This document shows positions 1 through 10,698 of a DNA stretch of 64,000 nt, piece after piece. The notes beneath the pieces are model-generated. The model was not told the DNA's origin. It did not search any database and worked only from the letters and a program-made list of their open reading frames with translations. Both the position numbers and the translations under genes were made by a program. Position 1 is the stretch's first letter. The number at the start of each line of letters is the position of its first letter. The DNA comes from Symsagittifera roscoffensis (Eukaryota > Xenacoelomorpha > Acoela > Convolutidae), in the NCBI RefSeq assembly GCF_963678635.1, contig NC_087062.1:81630751-81694750 (forward strand), read 5' to 3'.

Positions 1-1056
1 ACCAGAGACGACATACGACAAAGTAGAAACCTACCATATAGTTATATGATAGTTCGGCAAAAGCCAACACAAACTTTTGTATTTAGAATACTACTAGCAA
101 TGAATTTAGATTTTCATCTGCAAACATAAAATCTTGAAGTCAATCTTCAAAATCATTTCAGGCGCTAAACCAAATTATTAATATACAATAACGATTGATA
201 AGGAGATCTCAGATCGTTTTCCTAAAATTCTGCAGTAATATACAAAACATGTTTGAAAAATATTTATTGAAAAATCAAAATAAAAATTAGTAGCATGACA
301 ATAAATGGTTAGTAATTATAAATCATCCTGTTGTTCCAGCTTCATCACCTAAACATAACAGCATTCATAAGCTCACTAATATCATAAAAACACTAAATTT
401 TTTCTCTACACAAATTTAAATCATTTTAAACTTAAATTCACTTAAATTTAAAATCAGATCATCAAGGCTCATCCTTGGATCTTAAATCATTTTCTATTTA
501 ATTAAATTTAAAACTTGATCATCAAGGCCTCTCCTTGGATCAAAAAGAACAATTTTGTTCTCCCCCACCCACTTAGCTAGTGTCTAACGACCTCAAACGT
601 CGATTCACTATCCAACCCTTTCTAAAAACCCAGGACTAACAGAAATTTTTGAACAAAACTAATCATTCAAATTAGGATAAACAGTGAAGAACTTCGGTTA
701 TTCATCCTTCACTTGATCCCCCCTCTTACCAGACCCAGGATAAATCTTAGACTTAGTAAGTTTAAAATAGTATCTAACGAACTACTCGCGTTCTAATTAT
801 ACCTGAACCTTGTGGATCGATTTACTATTCTCCAACCCTGAACACAATCACTACCCTTAAGTAAGATTAAGTAAGTTAACACCTTAGCTTATACTAGCCA
901 CGAGAAAGTATAAAATCATTCTTCGGAATCGATATACTTTTCTCCCCAACCCTGAACAAATAGACCCAGGTTAGGCTAACCAAAAAATCGTAAGGACTAA
1001 CAGTCTAAGTAATAGAAATCATTTAACAACCTTTTGCATCCGTCATCCTAAACCTT
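1..1056 (+). other. Leader / untranslated region of the retroelement
   Basis: No ORF of note. The region holds degenerate direct repeats: two copies of a 'gatcatcaaggc...tccttggatc' motif near 470 and 520, and three related blocks around 600, 820 and 930 built on 'atcgat..tac...caaccctgaac'. These could be packaging or regulatory repeats, but nothing proves it. Candidate splice-donor-like 'agtaag' words occur near 756, 861 and 870. I could not identify a primer binding site. Confidence 0.4.
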
Positions 1057-1494
1057 ATGTCATTTAAAAACCTAGGAAATAAACAAACAATCGTTTTACA
1101 CAATTGTGAAATAGATAACAAAAAATACGATCTTGTAATCACACCACACACACAAACAGTTGGATATATCAGAACAAAACGACAAACACTAAAAAGAAAA
1201 ATAATAACCAAACAAAGACAAATTACACGAAAAAGATTTTCCAAAAACCGCAACGCATTTTCAGAATCAGAAACCAGCAGTTTAGACGAACTTTATAAAT
1301 TAAAAGAATCTATAGATAAAAATTGCCCCATTCACGATCAATTATATTTTTCCGACTCAGAAACAACTTCAAATTCATCAAAAAGAGGAAAAAGAAGAAT
1401 AAAAAAGCAATATAAACACAAACCAGTACATTTATACAATTGGAATCAACCAATTAGACACATTGATAATTACATATTAACAGTCATCAAATGA
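1057..1494 (+). CDS. Unknown basic protein upstream of gag (145 aa)
   Basis: Starts at an ATG and ends four bases before the next ORF's ATG, so the two could be coupled by termination-reinitiation. The middle third (about residues 38-65) is dense in Lys/Arg, resembling a nuclear localisation or RNA-binding arginine-rich motif; the rest is polar with an acidic Ser-rich stretch. I recognise no family. Its codon usage (A-rich, G-poor) matches the gag-pol genes downstream, which supports it being a real gene of the element. A small basic regulatory protein would be one guess, but its place 5' of gag is unlike known complex retroviruses. Confidence 0.6.
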   Translation: MSFKNLGNKQTIVLHNCEIDNKKYDLVITPHTQTVGYIRTKRQTLKRKIITKQRQITRKRFSKNRNAFSESETSSLDELYKLKESIDKNCPIHDQLYFSDSETTSNSSKRGKRRIKKQYKHKPVHLYNWNQPIRHIDNYILTVIK

Positions 1495-1498
1495 AAAA

Positions 1499-2647
1499 AT
1501 GAGCTCAACACACACCCCAGGTGAAGAAAGTCCAGATGATGATGATATCTTCCCCTTTATCGTAGATGCAACCACTGATAGAGGACAGCACATATTTTGC
1601 AAAAATTTACTCTTAAATTTGTTTGAACCCGGAATCATTCCATGTAAAACAGAGTTCCCAGATGTAAAAATCAAAAGACAAATTATCGATCACTATTTGA
1701 AAGATATATGTAACTTAACACAACAATACGGAATCTACTCCATAGAATTCAACTCACCAAACCAGAATCACAGCAAATATGTAATTCAAACAGACGACCT
1801 TGATTCAGAATTCTCAAAAGTATTCTCAGAATATATAAAAAGCATACAATATCATAACTCACAAAGAGCAAACTCCATATTCACCAATGAAGTTTTTGCA
1901 ATAATATATAGTTATATCTCGATAATAGAAAACGAAATCCCAATCACAAATGTTTCACCGACAGAAACATCTAAACATATAAGAGTACGACATGAAATCA
2001 CACTACTCTCTAGTTTTCTAAATATAATTAAAGAAAATTTCACGAAAGATGAAGTTTCACAACATACAAAACACGACTTACAAAAAATTTTGGCATGGTT
2101 CATAATAGATTATTTCACACATAATATTGATTTAATTTCACAAGCAAGAAAAAATTTTAGACCCCAAAACTCAAACGATGATACTGCCATCACAGAACAA
2201 TCAGACTATGTTTGGGACCCCGAATGGTCTCATCCCGCATTCATAAACTTCCCACAATCAATCTCAAGTCAAGCAATAAGTACGATATCTTATGTAAGAG
2301 ATTATGTAAGAGTAATACCATTAACCATTGATGCAACACCATTAAACTATAATACATTTTTACCTGATATGCAAAATAATAGTTTAAACTCCACAGTTAT
2401 ACACAATGAAAACCTCAATGGAACTAGAAATCTCACTCAACAAGATATCCAGACACCATCACACTTCATAAATGAAGAAATCGTACACACAACAACTACA
2501 CAACAAAGTATTTCACCAATACGTCCAAACTTAACAACACCAAGAAATACAAACCCTTCACAAACACAAGTAACTTACAATCAACCGTTAAACCTTCGGT
2601 TGCCCCAAAATATTCACACATGGATTATCAAACATACAGACCCATGA
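1499..2647 (+). CDS. Unknown protein upstream of gag (382 aa)
   Basis: ATG start at 1499, four bases after the previous stop. The first ~200 residues look globular with mixed helices and hydrophobics; residues ~220-380 are rich in Asn, Thr, Gln and Pro and look disordered. No zinc knuckle, protease or other motif is visible. Its end overlaps a short ORF starting at 2620 by 28 bases. It could be a second structural (gag-like) protein or an accessory factor. I do not recognise a family. Confidence 0.6.
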   Translation: MSSTHTPGEESPDDDDIFPFIVDATTDRGQHIFCKNLLLNLFEPGIIPCKTEFPDVKIKRQIIDHYLKDICNLTQQYGIYSIEFNSPNQNHSKYVIQTDDLDSEFSKVFSEYIKSIQYHNSQRANSIFTNEVFAIIYSYISIIENEIPITNVSPTETSKHIRVRHEITLLSSFLNIIKENFTKDEVSQHTKHDLQKILAWFIIDYFTHNIDLISQARKNFRPQNSNDDTAITEQSDYVWDPEWSHPAFINFPQSISSQAISTISYVRDYVRVIPLTIDATPLNYNTFLPDMQNNSLNSTVIHNENLNGTRNLTQQDIQTPSHFINEEIVHTTTTQQSISPIRPNLTTPRNTNPSQTQVTYNQPLNLRLPQNIHTWIIKHTDP

Positions 2648-2817
2648 CAATACCGTCAAAAACACGTAAAACGTTCACTAGAAACAATTTTGCAGAACAT
2701 AATTATAATTACACACATCCATCAAAAACAAATTATCCCCCACGAAAAAATTTTAATAATTATACAAGATCTCGAAACTGGGATAACCCAATGGCACTCA
2801 GTAAACTTTCAAACTAA
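2620..2817 (+). CDS. Short ORF overlapping the gag N-terminal region (65 aa)
   Basis: ATG at 2620 inside the end of the 382-aa ORF. Its composition (Asn, Arg, Pro, Tyr rich, basic) resembles the disordered basic parts of the gag downstream, while the gag frame over the same bases reads as Ile-rich and less gag-like. This suggests it is the true N-terminus of gag, cut off by a +1 frame change near 2790-2817. The alternative is a small separate ORF, with gag starting at its own first ATG at 2918. A 21-bp near-tandem repeat (ttcaaac..aattcagtaaac) sits at the junction. Confidence 0.4.
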   Translation: MDYQTYRPMTIPSKTRKTFTRNNFAEHNYNYTHPSKTNYPPRKNFNNYTRSRNWDNPMALSKLSN

Positions 2818-2917
2818 TTCAGTAAACTTTCAAACAAATTTACATCCTTCACAGGATCGTACTGAAAACTATCCATTTTTTCAACAAAATAAAAATAAAA
2901 AACAAACATCTTATCAA

Positions 2918-5900
2918 ATGGATTACTTATCCTCAGATGATGATTTTTTACAACCAGATATATTTGCACCATATAATCAAGAATATCGTGGACAAGGAGT
3001 ACAGAAACCACATACAAATCATAGAATTTTTTCTCCACAACCGATAGATACACAAAATCAACAACCAATTCAGCAACAAAACCCAATTAATACACAATAT
3101 TTTCAACCAATTCAGCAACAAAACCCAATGATCACACACTCGTATCAACCGACACAAATGCAAAATGAAATACCACTCCCATATTATCTTCAACAACACG
3201 AAATAACAAAAAATCAACTTTCAAATTTTTCTCAAATGCCAAATGCAGCAGAATCATTACAAATGACAATGAATCCATACCTTATGGGTGGATCATCAAT
3301 AACATCAAATAAACCTTTAATGGTATTCACAGGAACAGACCCTGAATATTCTGTAGAAGACTATTTAAATGCAGTAACAGCAAATTTGATTTTAAATATA
3401 GGACCTGAACCAATTAATACGCCACCACATCAAAACTGGATACATCGACGCACAGCGTTGATACAAACAACTTTAGACGGCGCAGCCCAAAAATGGTTTT
3501 CAGTATTGCCTATAGAAATAAAATCAAATTGGAAAAGGTTTACACAAGAATTTTCAAAAATGTTTGACTCCGAAAGAAACAAACAACAACAAAGAGTTTT
3601 ATGTAATGAAATTCGCAGATTACCAAATGAAACCATCAAGCAATTAGCAGTACGCATCGAAACACTAGTTCGAAAAGCATATTCATTAAATACACACGAC
3701 TATAAAAACACAAAGATGACAGAAATTTTAATGATGACCTTAACACCGCAATTAAGAAAAATAGCAATAAAAAAGAGAGCATCCCATCCTTCTTCAATTC
3801 GAGAACCCGATTTAGATTTTCGAAAACTAGTAGACAAACTAGAACAAGCAGAAATCACAATGAAACTCGAAGAAACAGAAAATCTCAAATTACAATATGT
3901 TAACCGAATCGAAACAAATACCACAAGTATCAACAATATACAGGAATCAGATACAGACCTCGTTGAAAAAATCACTGAAATACTCAATATTTACGAAAAA
4001 CATCCAAACTTTAAAGGCAAACCATCTTTCAAAAAATGGTGTAATTATTGCCGACGATACGGACATAGTATTTCTGAATGTAGACAAAAACAGCAAGACA
4101 ATCAAAATAAACCTCAAAAAAATAAAGAACCAAATAAATCATTCTATCAATACATGAAAAAAGATCAAAATCTACCGATCAAAACTGTGTACAGCAACAA
4201 CAGTTCAGGAAAACCACTCCCGAACAATACAAATTATACAAGGAATCAATCACCATTTAACTCAAGTTATAGAGGAAGATCACCAGAACGAAGAAATACG
4301 CAAAATTCATCACAAAATCACTACAATAGACCAAATAGTCGAAATAACTACTCCAGATCAAATTCAAATACAACACGATTTGTTTCTAGATCTAATTCCC
4401 AATCAAGAAATAATTACTATCCAAACAATCAATCACGAAATTCATCATACAATAGGAATAGAAACTACTCCAATAATCGGAATAGAAGTTATTCAAACAA
4501 CCGAAACCAGAATTACCCGAACAATCGATCAAGGAATAACTCATATAATAGATCAAACTATAACAGACCAAACAATAATTACCAAAATAGATCACGAAAT
4601 AATTCACAAAATCGACATTCAAGTTATAATAATCGTTATAGAAATTATTCCCAATCACCACATAGGAATAATAACCATTATAATAATTCTAATAATCGCC
4701 ATAGAAGTAGTACACCTAAACATCAAAGGAATATAAATCAAGTACAATCAAATCCAGAAACAACATCAGACCCTCCAGGTATTGACGACACAGTAAATGA
4801 TGTGTTACAACTCAATCAAATAAACTGTGAATCATCAGACTCAGAAAGTGAAACAGAAAACACTATCTCCATCAATATGATAGAAGTCGAAAATGACTAT
4901 GAACCTATTATTTATGAACAACCATTTTCATCACACATATATGAAAATCAATCAGAACTCCTTCACAATTATTATATTGAACCCATCCATTCCACACCGA
5001 CGACGCAAAAAACTAATGAAATTAACACTACAAATCAACCCAATGAAAATGACAAAACAAAATGCTTGAATACAAATCACATCTATCAAAACATACAAAA
5101 AGAACAACCCAAAGAAAAAATTTGGACAATACCATTTCTTTTAGAAAGTCCAAGAAGCAAAGAATTTCAACCACCAGATCTTGAAATTGATTTTCTAATT
5201 GATTCAGAATCAAATATAATAAACATTCCCACATGGAATGAAATAAAAACCTTACACCCAAAGCTAACACCTCTTGAAACCTCCAGTAAACTAGCAACAG
5301 CACAAGGATCAACATTGGTAAACTATGGAAAAATTCAATTATTTCTTCTCCCCACAAGAACAATGGAGCAAAATAAAATTTTAACTAAACCATTTAAACA
5401 AATATTCCATATCACTGATATTAAACACAATATCATTGGAATACCATTTATCTCTAAATATATACCAACAATCAACATATTAAACGGTAAAATACTAATC
5501 AAAGATAAATACACAAAAGCAAAAGACACATCCCTAACATTTTTTCAAAGATTAAACAAACAACCACCATTCTTTTCAAAATTTTATCCAATATATAACC
5601 AACAAAGAAAACACCTGAAACCACTATCAGGAAACATATATAATTTTTCAATAAAACAAGTTCACCAATATGATAAAAAACAAAACAAACAACAACTCTA
5701 TATGTCAGATTTTGAATTCAAACCTATCCATAAGTTTTTCAAAATCACAATTTCATCCATAAAATATTTGAAAAACTCGAATTCAGATATTATTTCTCTA
5801 CATGTATACAACAATACACCCTATCAAGTAACACTACCTTTAGGACTTTTAGGCTATTGCGAAACCAACGCTACAATATCACCAATACACGAAAAAGCAT

Positions 5901-7060
5901 ATCGCGTAAATAATATACTCCAATTATTAGATATTTGTCAATCCACAATTCTTAATGAAGAATTATCCATAAATAATATAATAAGTAACAAAAAAAGAAA
6001 TACGGATTATTTCACAAAAACCCCATATTTCAAACCGACATTCAACATAAATAACTACACTGAGAGTCAACAGAAATTTTTAACAATGTTTAATTTCCAA
6101 CATTCACAAATAACACAAGACGAATTTGAAAAATTAGCCAAACAGCTAATTAAATATTCATCAGTCTATGCAACATCCAAATTTGATGTTGGCAAAATCA
6201 GCTCATCACTACATCTCCCATTAAAACCGGACGCAGTTTTCAAAAAACAAAGAGCAAGTAAAGTACCAATTCATTTACACGATAAAGTGAACAGATTACT
6301 CGATATTTTAGAACAATACAATATAATCTCACCAGTAAATAAAGAAGAACAACCAAAAGGTAACACATTTATCAACCCTGTTATCATTCTAGCCAAAGGA
6401 GAATCATTAAAAATCGTTCTCGACGCTAGATACCTCAACTCACTCATAGATGAATCAAAGTGTAGTTGGCCTATTGAACCAATACAAGTTATTTTAACAA
6501 AAATAAACGGAAAATACTTTACAACCGCAGATATGAATAGTGCATACAATCAAATGCCATTAGATGAACAATCGCGACGTTTAACACAATTTGTTATTGG
6601 AAACCAACAGTATGAATTCAACCGCTTATTCTATGGAATATCCATAGGACCAGCAGCATTTTCAGCTTTTATGAGCAAAATTTTTCGACCACTAATACTC
6701 AAGAAAAACGCAATCACCTATTTAGACGATGTTTTTATGCAATCACAGACTAAAGAAGAAATGTTCAATGTTTTAGAACAATATCACCAAATACTTCAGA
6801 ACGAAAATCTGAAGGCCGCCACCGATAAATCACACTTCTTTTTGACAAGAGTAAAATTCTTAGGACATAATATAGAAAGAAAAACAATCACCGCATTAAA
6901 ATCACGCATTGATGCTATTCAAAAACTCCAACCACCAACAAACAAAAAGAAAATCCAAGAATTCCTTGGAATGTTGAATTTTTTAAGTAAATATGTCTAT
7001 AAAATGCAATTATACCTAAGACCATTTTATAATATACTTAGACAACAAAAAAATTTTTGA
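2918..7060 (+). CDS. gag-pol: Gag-protease-reverse transcriptase polyprotein (1380 aa from this ATG)
   Basis: 2918 is the first in-frame ATG; the frame is open from 2690 but without an ATG. Residues ~133-330 resemble the Ty3/gypsy gag (retrotrans_gag) core. A CX2CX4HX4C zinc knuckle starts at residue ~375, followed by ~170 residues rich in Arg, Asn and Ser (4250-4730), probably RNA binding. A retropepsin-like domain starts near residue 755; its active-site triplet reads Asp-Ser-Glu (Asp762) instead of Asp-Ser/Thr-Gly. RT follows, with the first catalytic Asp at ~1205 (ADMNSAYNQ) and YLDD at 1268-1271. Gag and pol are fused without a frameshift. The frame ends at a stop just inside the RNase H connection, where pol continues in the +1 frame. 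Confidence 0.9.
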   Translation: MDYLSSDDDFLQPDIFAPYNQEYRGQGVQKPHTNHRIFSPQPIDTQNQQPIQQQNPINTQYFQPIQQQNPMITHSYQPTQMQNEIPLPYYLQQHEITKNQLSNFSQMPNAAESLQMTMNPYLMGGSSITSNKPLMVFTGTDPEYSVEDYLNAVTANLILNIGPEPINTPPHQNWIHRRTALIQTTLDGAAQKWFSVLPIEIKSNWKRFTQEFSKMFDSERNKQQQRVLCNEIRRLPNETIKQLAVRIETLVRKAYSLNTHDYKNTKMTEILMMTLTPQLRKIAIKKRASHPSSIREPDLDFRKLVDKLEQAEITMKLEETENLKLQYVNRIETNTTSINNIQESDTDLVEKITEILNIYEKHPNFKGKPSFKKWCNYCRRYGHSISECRQKQQDNQNKPQKNKEPNKSFYQYMKKDQNLPIKTVYSNNSSGKPLPNNTNYTRNQSPFNSSYRGRSPERRNTQNSSQNHYNRPNSRNNYSRSNSNTTRFVSRSNSQSRNNYYPNNQSRNSSYNRNRNYSNNRNRSYSNNRNQNYPNNRSRNNSYNRSNYNRPNNNYQNRSRNNSQNRHSSYNNRYRNYSQSPHRNNNHYNNSNNRHRSSTPKHQRNINQVQSNPETTSDPPGIDDTVNDVLQLNQINCESSDSESETENTISINMIEVENDYEPIIYEQPFSSHIYENQSELLHNYYIEPIHSTPTTQKTNEINTTNQPNENDKTKCLNTNHIYQNIQKEQPKEKIWTIPFLLESPRSKEFQPPDLEIDFLIDSESNIINIPTWNEIKTLHPKLTPLETSSKLATAQGSTLVNYGKIQLFLLPTRTMEQNKILTKPFKQIFHITDIKHNIIGIPFISKYIPTINILNGKILIKDKYTKAKDTSLTFFQRLNKQPPFFSKFYPIYNQQRKHLKPLSGNIYNFSIKQVHQYDKKQNKQQLYMSDFEFKPIHKFFKITISSIKYLKNSNSDIISLHVYNNTPYQVTLPLGLLGYCETNATISPIHEKAYRVNNILQLLDICQSTILNEELSINNIISNKKRNTDYFTKTPYFKPTFNINNYTESQQKFLTMFNFQHSQITQDEFEKLAKQLIKYSSVYATSKFDVGKISSSLHLPLKPDAVFKKQRASKVPIHLHDKVNRLLDILEQYNIISPVNKEEQPKGNTFINPVIILAKGESLKIVLDARYLNSLIDESKCSWPIEPIQVILTKINGKYFTTADMNSAYNQMPLDEQSRRLTQFVIGNQQYEFNRLFYGISIGPAAFSAFMSKIFRPLILKKNAITYLDDVFMQSQTKEEMFNVLEQYHQILQNENLKAATDKSHFFLTRVKFLGHNIERKTITALKSRIDAIQKLQPPTNKKKIQEFLGMLNFLSKYVYKMQLYLRPFYNILRQQKNF

Positions 7061-7925
7061 ATGGAACACAGAACATCAAGCACGATTTGAAGAAATTAAA
7101 AAACTTCTAACTGAACAAATTTCAAACACAATTCCAGATTCAAATCAACCATTTTATGCAATGTGCGATGCTTCGAACTTTGGCATCGGCGCAGCGTTAT
7201 TACAATCACATAATGGTACAAACAAAATGAACCTTATATCAGCAAACTCTCGATTATTCACTCAAGCAGAGCTAAGACTCTCAACCCTTATGAGAGAATG
7301 TACAGCCATAATCTATACACTTACAGAATATGAATTTCGGATACTTGGATCAAAACATCCAACAGTTCTATTCACAGATCACAAACCAATCATTTTTCTC
7401 TTCACACAAAAATCTAATCCAAATCACCGAGTTTATAGATTTCAACTAATTCTAATGAAATTTCCAAACTTACATATAGTTTGGACAGCAGGAAAGAATC
7501 TTGCATTACCAGACACATTAAGTCGAAATACGCCACCGGAATTACTTACACGTAAAACCACAGTTGAAATACCCAAAAATATAAAATTCTACCTTGCAAA
7601 AAACGAAACATCACCCCGACTAGAATGCAAATATGCAGTAAAAACTGACGTTGAACAATCACAGATAAACAATCTACAACACTTCCCACTTTATTTAGAT
7701 TGTCAAAATAATCACTATGAAGTTGACCTACTTGGAACATCAACTTTTAAACCAATCCCATATTCACAATGGATAAAAAATAACACCCAACAAAAAAGAG
7801 TAAAACAACACTCGCATAAAAAAGACCTTTTTCCACTAATTGAAAAAGAAAACCTAACTGATAAAATAAATTTTATCAGGACAACAAACAAACGATTCAA
7901 AATACACAATAAATCAAATATTTGA
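7056..7925 (+). CDS. pol: RNase H portion of pol (frame-broken)
   Basis: Continues pol in the +1 frame directly after the stop at 7058-7060; the transition lies in a run of seven A and five T (7047-7058). The CDAS motif carries the first catalytic Asp (codon 7167), followed by a conserved MREC glutamate and FTDHKPI aspartate, typical of Ty3/gypsy RNase H. The ATG at 7161 is internal to the domain and is not a real start. The tail after the RNase H is a linker toward the integrase. The frame ends with TGA at 7923-7925, again followed by +1-frame continuation. Confidence 0.85.
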   Translation, partial: FEWNTEHQARFEEIKKLLTEQISNTIPDSNQPFYAMCDASNFGIGAALLQSHNGTNKMNLISANSRLFTQAELRLSTLMRECTAIIYTLTEYEFRILGSKHPTVLFTDHKPIIFLFTQKSNPNHRVYRFQLILMKFPNLHIVWTAGKNLALPDTLSRNTPPELLTRKTTVEIPKNIKFYLAKNETSPRLECKYAVKTDVEQSQINNLQHFPLYLDCQNNHYEVDLLGTSTFKPIPYSQWIKNNTQQKRVKQHSHKKDLFPLIEKENLTDKINFIRTTNKRFKIHNKSNI

Positions 7926-9753
7926 CCTTCATGACCCACTTGATACAATTCCTTTATCTAAATTAGAAATAGAAAACATTTTTCTCCCCCCAACAGAAAC
8001 AATTACAATTTCAACATTGAAACAATACCAAAATCTTGACCTAGTAATTAGACAACTAAAATCATGGCACAAATATAAAACTAAACCCGTCAAGGCAGAT
8101 ACAACTATTTTAGGAAATAAAACACTCCTCCGATATTTTCGAAAATTCAATAATACAACAATTAACGAAAACACAGACCTTCTAGAATACAAATTAAATG
8201 AATCTACAGTTCCCTGTCTCCCTCTAAGTATGATTCTCATAGCTTTTAATATTTCACATACACAAAATATTAAAGGACACTCTGGATCAGAGAAAACATA
8301 TTCAAATTTCATACAAAACTTTTATTTCCCAAATGCACCAATTTGGATAAAAGTACTATGCAATGATTGTATAGTATGTCAACTAAATAAACCTTATCCA
8401 AATCAAAAACAAATAGCACAAAAACAAGACTTTAAAGGACAAAGTTTGTACTTTAACCACCGTATCTCCTTTGATACAAAAGGACCAATTTCACCCTCAT
8501 CCGAAGGAAACTCCTACATTATGGTAATTGTTGACGCGTTTACACATTATGTAGCACTTAACCCAGTACCACATTGTAACGCTTATTACGCTTACACAAC
8601 ACTCTATGAACACTGGATAGCCAAATTCGGACTACCAGAAATTTTAGTTACAGACAACGGTACAGAATTCATAAATAATGAAATCATCACACTATGTCAT
8701 CTATATAACATCAAACACAAACCACGTACATCTCACGCACCTTGGACAAACGGCTTAGTCGAAGGTATGAACCGTTCATTACAAGAATATCTCAGATGTA
8801 TCATCAATGGAAATGATACAAGATACACCGAATGGTCAGCAGATGTAAAATTATTTCCCTTAGCATATAATTCACAAATTACGACAACTCTAGGAATGTC
8901 ACCATATGAAATGGTTTTTAACCAAAAGCCACGAAAACCAATAATGTTTACAGCAAACTCTCATAAAAACGCACAAGGTTATTGTCAACCAAATAAAGAC
9001 TCAATCTGTTATAACCTACCTTTACATACACACGATGAAGATCATTTTCATCACCCACAAATTCTTAAATTAGCCTCCGGTACACACATCGAATGGATTT
9101 TAAACAGAGATAAAAAACACAATGAAATTTACCAGAAAGTAACAAAAAAGTTGTTACAAAGACAAAACATTAATGAACAAATAAATTCACGCTTTACACC
9201 AGCCTCCGATTTAAAAATTGGAACATTTGTATTAATACCCAATTTTAATACTCAAAAAGGAATTTCTAAAAAACTACAACCCCTTCGTAAAGGACCATAC
9301 CAAATAATTGCAAAACCCACTGATGTCACATATAAAATCACCGACTCAGACAAAAAAGAAATCGTTCAACACCGAAATAACCTATTACCTTATTATCCAA
9401 AAGAATACGCACTCCGCGAACTAACTCAATTATATTCTTTTACAGGTTTACAAGTTATTCAAAATGACCCACATACTGAAAATACAACAAAGGAACAAAA
9501 AGATTTTCACCTCAAAAACCAAAATACAAAATCAACCACCACAAAAAACAATACAAAAAATCTAGATCAAAATACATCTCAAAAAGAAAGAAAAAATAGA
9601 AAATTGACAGAACAAATAATACCCCAAGAACAAATCGACAAATCAGAACATAGAGAGTCTTCACGACTTAGAAACCAACCACGTAAAAATTATAAATTAT
9701 TCATCCCACAATCTAAAATATTAAAGAAAGTTGAATTTCAAAAACAACTTTAA
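7870..9753 (+). CDS. pol: Integrase portion of pol (frame-broken)
   Basis: Open in this frame from 7870; no convincing start codon exists, as expected for a polyprotein segment. An H..H..CNDCIVC zinc-binding HHCC domain is followed by the DDE core: Asp at 8473, Asp at 8653 and Glu at 8761, giving exactly 35 residues between the last two (D,D35E). A GPY/F-type module (LRKGPYQII... to NLLPYYPKE) follows around 9285-9400. The last ~110 residues are very rich in Lys, Asn, Gln and Thr and look disordered. The enzyme would insert element cDNA into host DNA. Confidence 0.9.
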   Translation: MLSGQQTNDSKYTINQIFDLHDPLDTIPLSKLEIENIFLPPTETITISTLKQYQNLDLVIRQLKSWHKYKTKPVKADTTILGNKTLLRYFRKFNNTTINENTDLLEYKLNESTVPCLPLSMILIAFNISHTQNIKGHSGSEKTYSNFIQNFYFPNAPIWIKVLCNDCIVCQLNKPYPNQKQIAQKQDFKGQSLYFNHRISFDTKGPISPSSEGNSYIMVIVDAFTHYVALNPVPHCNAYYAYTTLYEHWIAKFGLPEILVTDNGTEFINNEIITLCHLYNIKHKPRTSHAPWTNGLVEGMNRSLQEYLRCIINGNDTRYTEWSADVKLFPLAYNSQITTTLGMSPYEMVFNQKPRKPIMFTANSHKNAQGYCQPNKDSICYNLPLHTHDEDHFHHPQILKLASGTHIEWILNRDKKHNEIYQKVTKKLLQRQNINEQINSRFTPASDLKIGTFVLIPNFNTQKGISKKLQPLRKGPYQIIAKPTDVTYKITDSDKKEIVQHRNNLLPYYPKEYALRELTQLYSFTGLQVIQNDPHTENTTKEQKDFHLKNQNTKSTTTKNNTKNLDQNTSQKERKNRKLTEQIIPQEQIDKSEHRESSRLRNQPRKNYKLFIPQSKILKKVEFQKQL

Positions 9754-10345
9754 TTCTACATTTAATAATCTTTGCACCTCTGAAACATATTACACTTCCA
9801 TTTTTCAAAATAACATGCTGACAAACACGCAGCGATTCCAGTTCAAAATTAGCCAATAGGATTCATCCAATCCGTCACCTTCTATAACTCTAACACAAAC
9901 CAACTAGACCAAAAATATTAAACTCCAGGCATATCTATAACTAAACTTTACGACCTCCAGGTCAAAAATAAGCAAATCACTCCAACTTGACAACTAAAAT
10001 AAATATCACCATAATATCATAACCCTCCCTTATCTAATAAACCAAAGATCAACAATATTTCCCCAACTCAGACCTCAAATACCCTCTAAACAAATATGTT
10101 AAATTAGCCTAAAGTAAAAGAACGACCATTTTAATTAGCCTAAAGTATAAAAATCTCAAAAATACCCCAGATCATTTGACAAATGAAAATAAAGACAAAG
10201 AAGACCTCCCGATCACCATAAAAATTGCCACCAACAATTTTTCACAAAACTCGACCCACTTGTCAAAAAACCAATAAATAACCCGACCACACTTGAAAAT
10301 TGCCCCAAACAACAAAAAATATTCGATCAAGAAGTCATTTTGTAA
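9754..10345 (+). other. Non-coding gap between integrase and small ORFs
   Basis: No ORF above about 20 codons that looks real. It contains a short direct repeat ('ttagcctaaagtaaaa' near 10105 and 'ttagcctaaagtataaaa' near 10137). A splice acceptor for a subgenomic mRNA could lie here, but I see no strong candidate. Confidence 0.35.
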
Positions 10346-10576
10346 ATGCTCTTCTCTCAATCAGTCACTATAATTATCACAAACCTCAAACAATTTTTTA
10401 CGATACTTAAAACTTTTATAATATTTCTTTTTGATATCTTTGAATCTTTTGTAATAATCTTAATCATTTTTTGCAATATTTTTTTAATTTTCTATTCCCT
10501 ATTTGAACTATACCTCCAACTTTCAAAAGCTATTGACTATATCCACAGGTACGATTCACAAAACTTATCTAAATGA
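10346..10576 (+). CDS. Small hydrophobic ORF 1 (76 aa), two predicted membrane segments
   Basis: ATG start. Almost the whole protein is Ile/Leu/Phe-rich; residues ~6-30 and ~32-60 could each span a membrane, followed by a short polar tail. It overlaps the next small ORF by ATGA. The clustering of three such ORFs at one locus argues for real genes, although AT-rich DNA easily produces Phe/Ile-rich ORFs by chance. Small hydrophobic or viroporin-like proteins would be an analogy only. Confidence 0.45.
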   Translation: MLFSQSVTIIITNLKQFFTILKTFIIFLFDIFESFVIILIIFCNIFLIFYSLFELYLQLSKAIDYIHRYDSQNLSK

Positions 10577-10698
10577 TACGAACCATTTTTAGTAGAACCG
10601 ATATTTTTTTACTATTTGTAATTTTTATAACATTTCTCTCATCCCTCATCTTGACAATATGCAAATGTATAAAAAAGCAATCATCACATTCGCCCTAG
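10573..10698 (+). CDS. Small hydrophobic ORF 2 (41 aa), one membrane segment
   Basis: The ATG overlaps the previous stop as ATGA (10573-10576). A single hydrophobic stretch (residues ~11-29) is flanked by Arg residues before it and a Cys/Lys-rich tail after it, the layout of a small single-pass membrane protein. It ends in TAG at 10696-10698, inside the third small ORF. No known family. Confidence 0.4.
   Translation: MIRTIFSRTDIFLLFVIFITFLSSLILTICKCIKKQSSHSP

Noticed and set aside
2814-3217. Minus-strand ORFs of 89-90 codons under gag
   Set aside because: They are antisense shadows of the A-rich gag frame; they read as Ile/Leu/Phe/Tyr runs, and the + strand shows clear gag continuity.
4380-4736. 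118-codon + strand ORF of Ile/Thr repeats
   Set aside because: It is the shifted frame of the Asn/Arg/Ser-rich gag tail; the simple repeat keeps all frames open.
7047-7060. A classical -1 slippery frameshift at the A7-T5 run
   Set aside because: The -1 frame closes soon afterwards; RNase H continues in the +1 frame, so a -1 event cannot explain it.
7161-7163. ATG as a start for a separate RNase H gene
   Set aside because: It lies inside the conserved CDAS motif strand of RNase H, so the true coding sequence must begin upstream.
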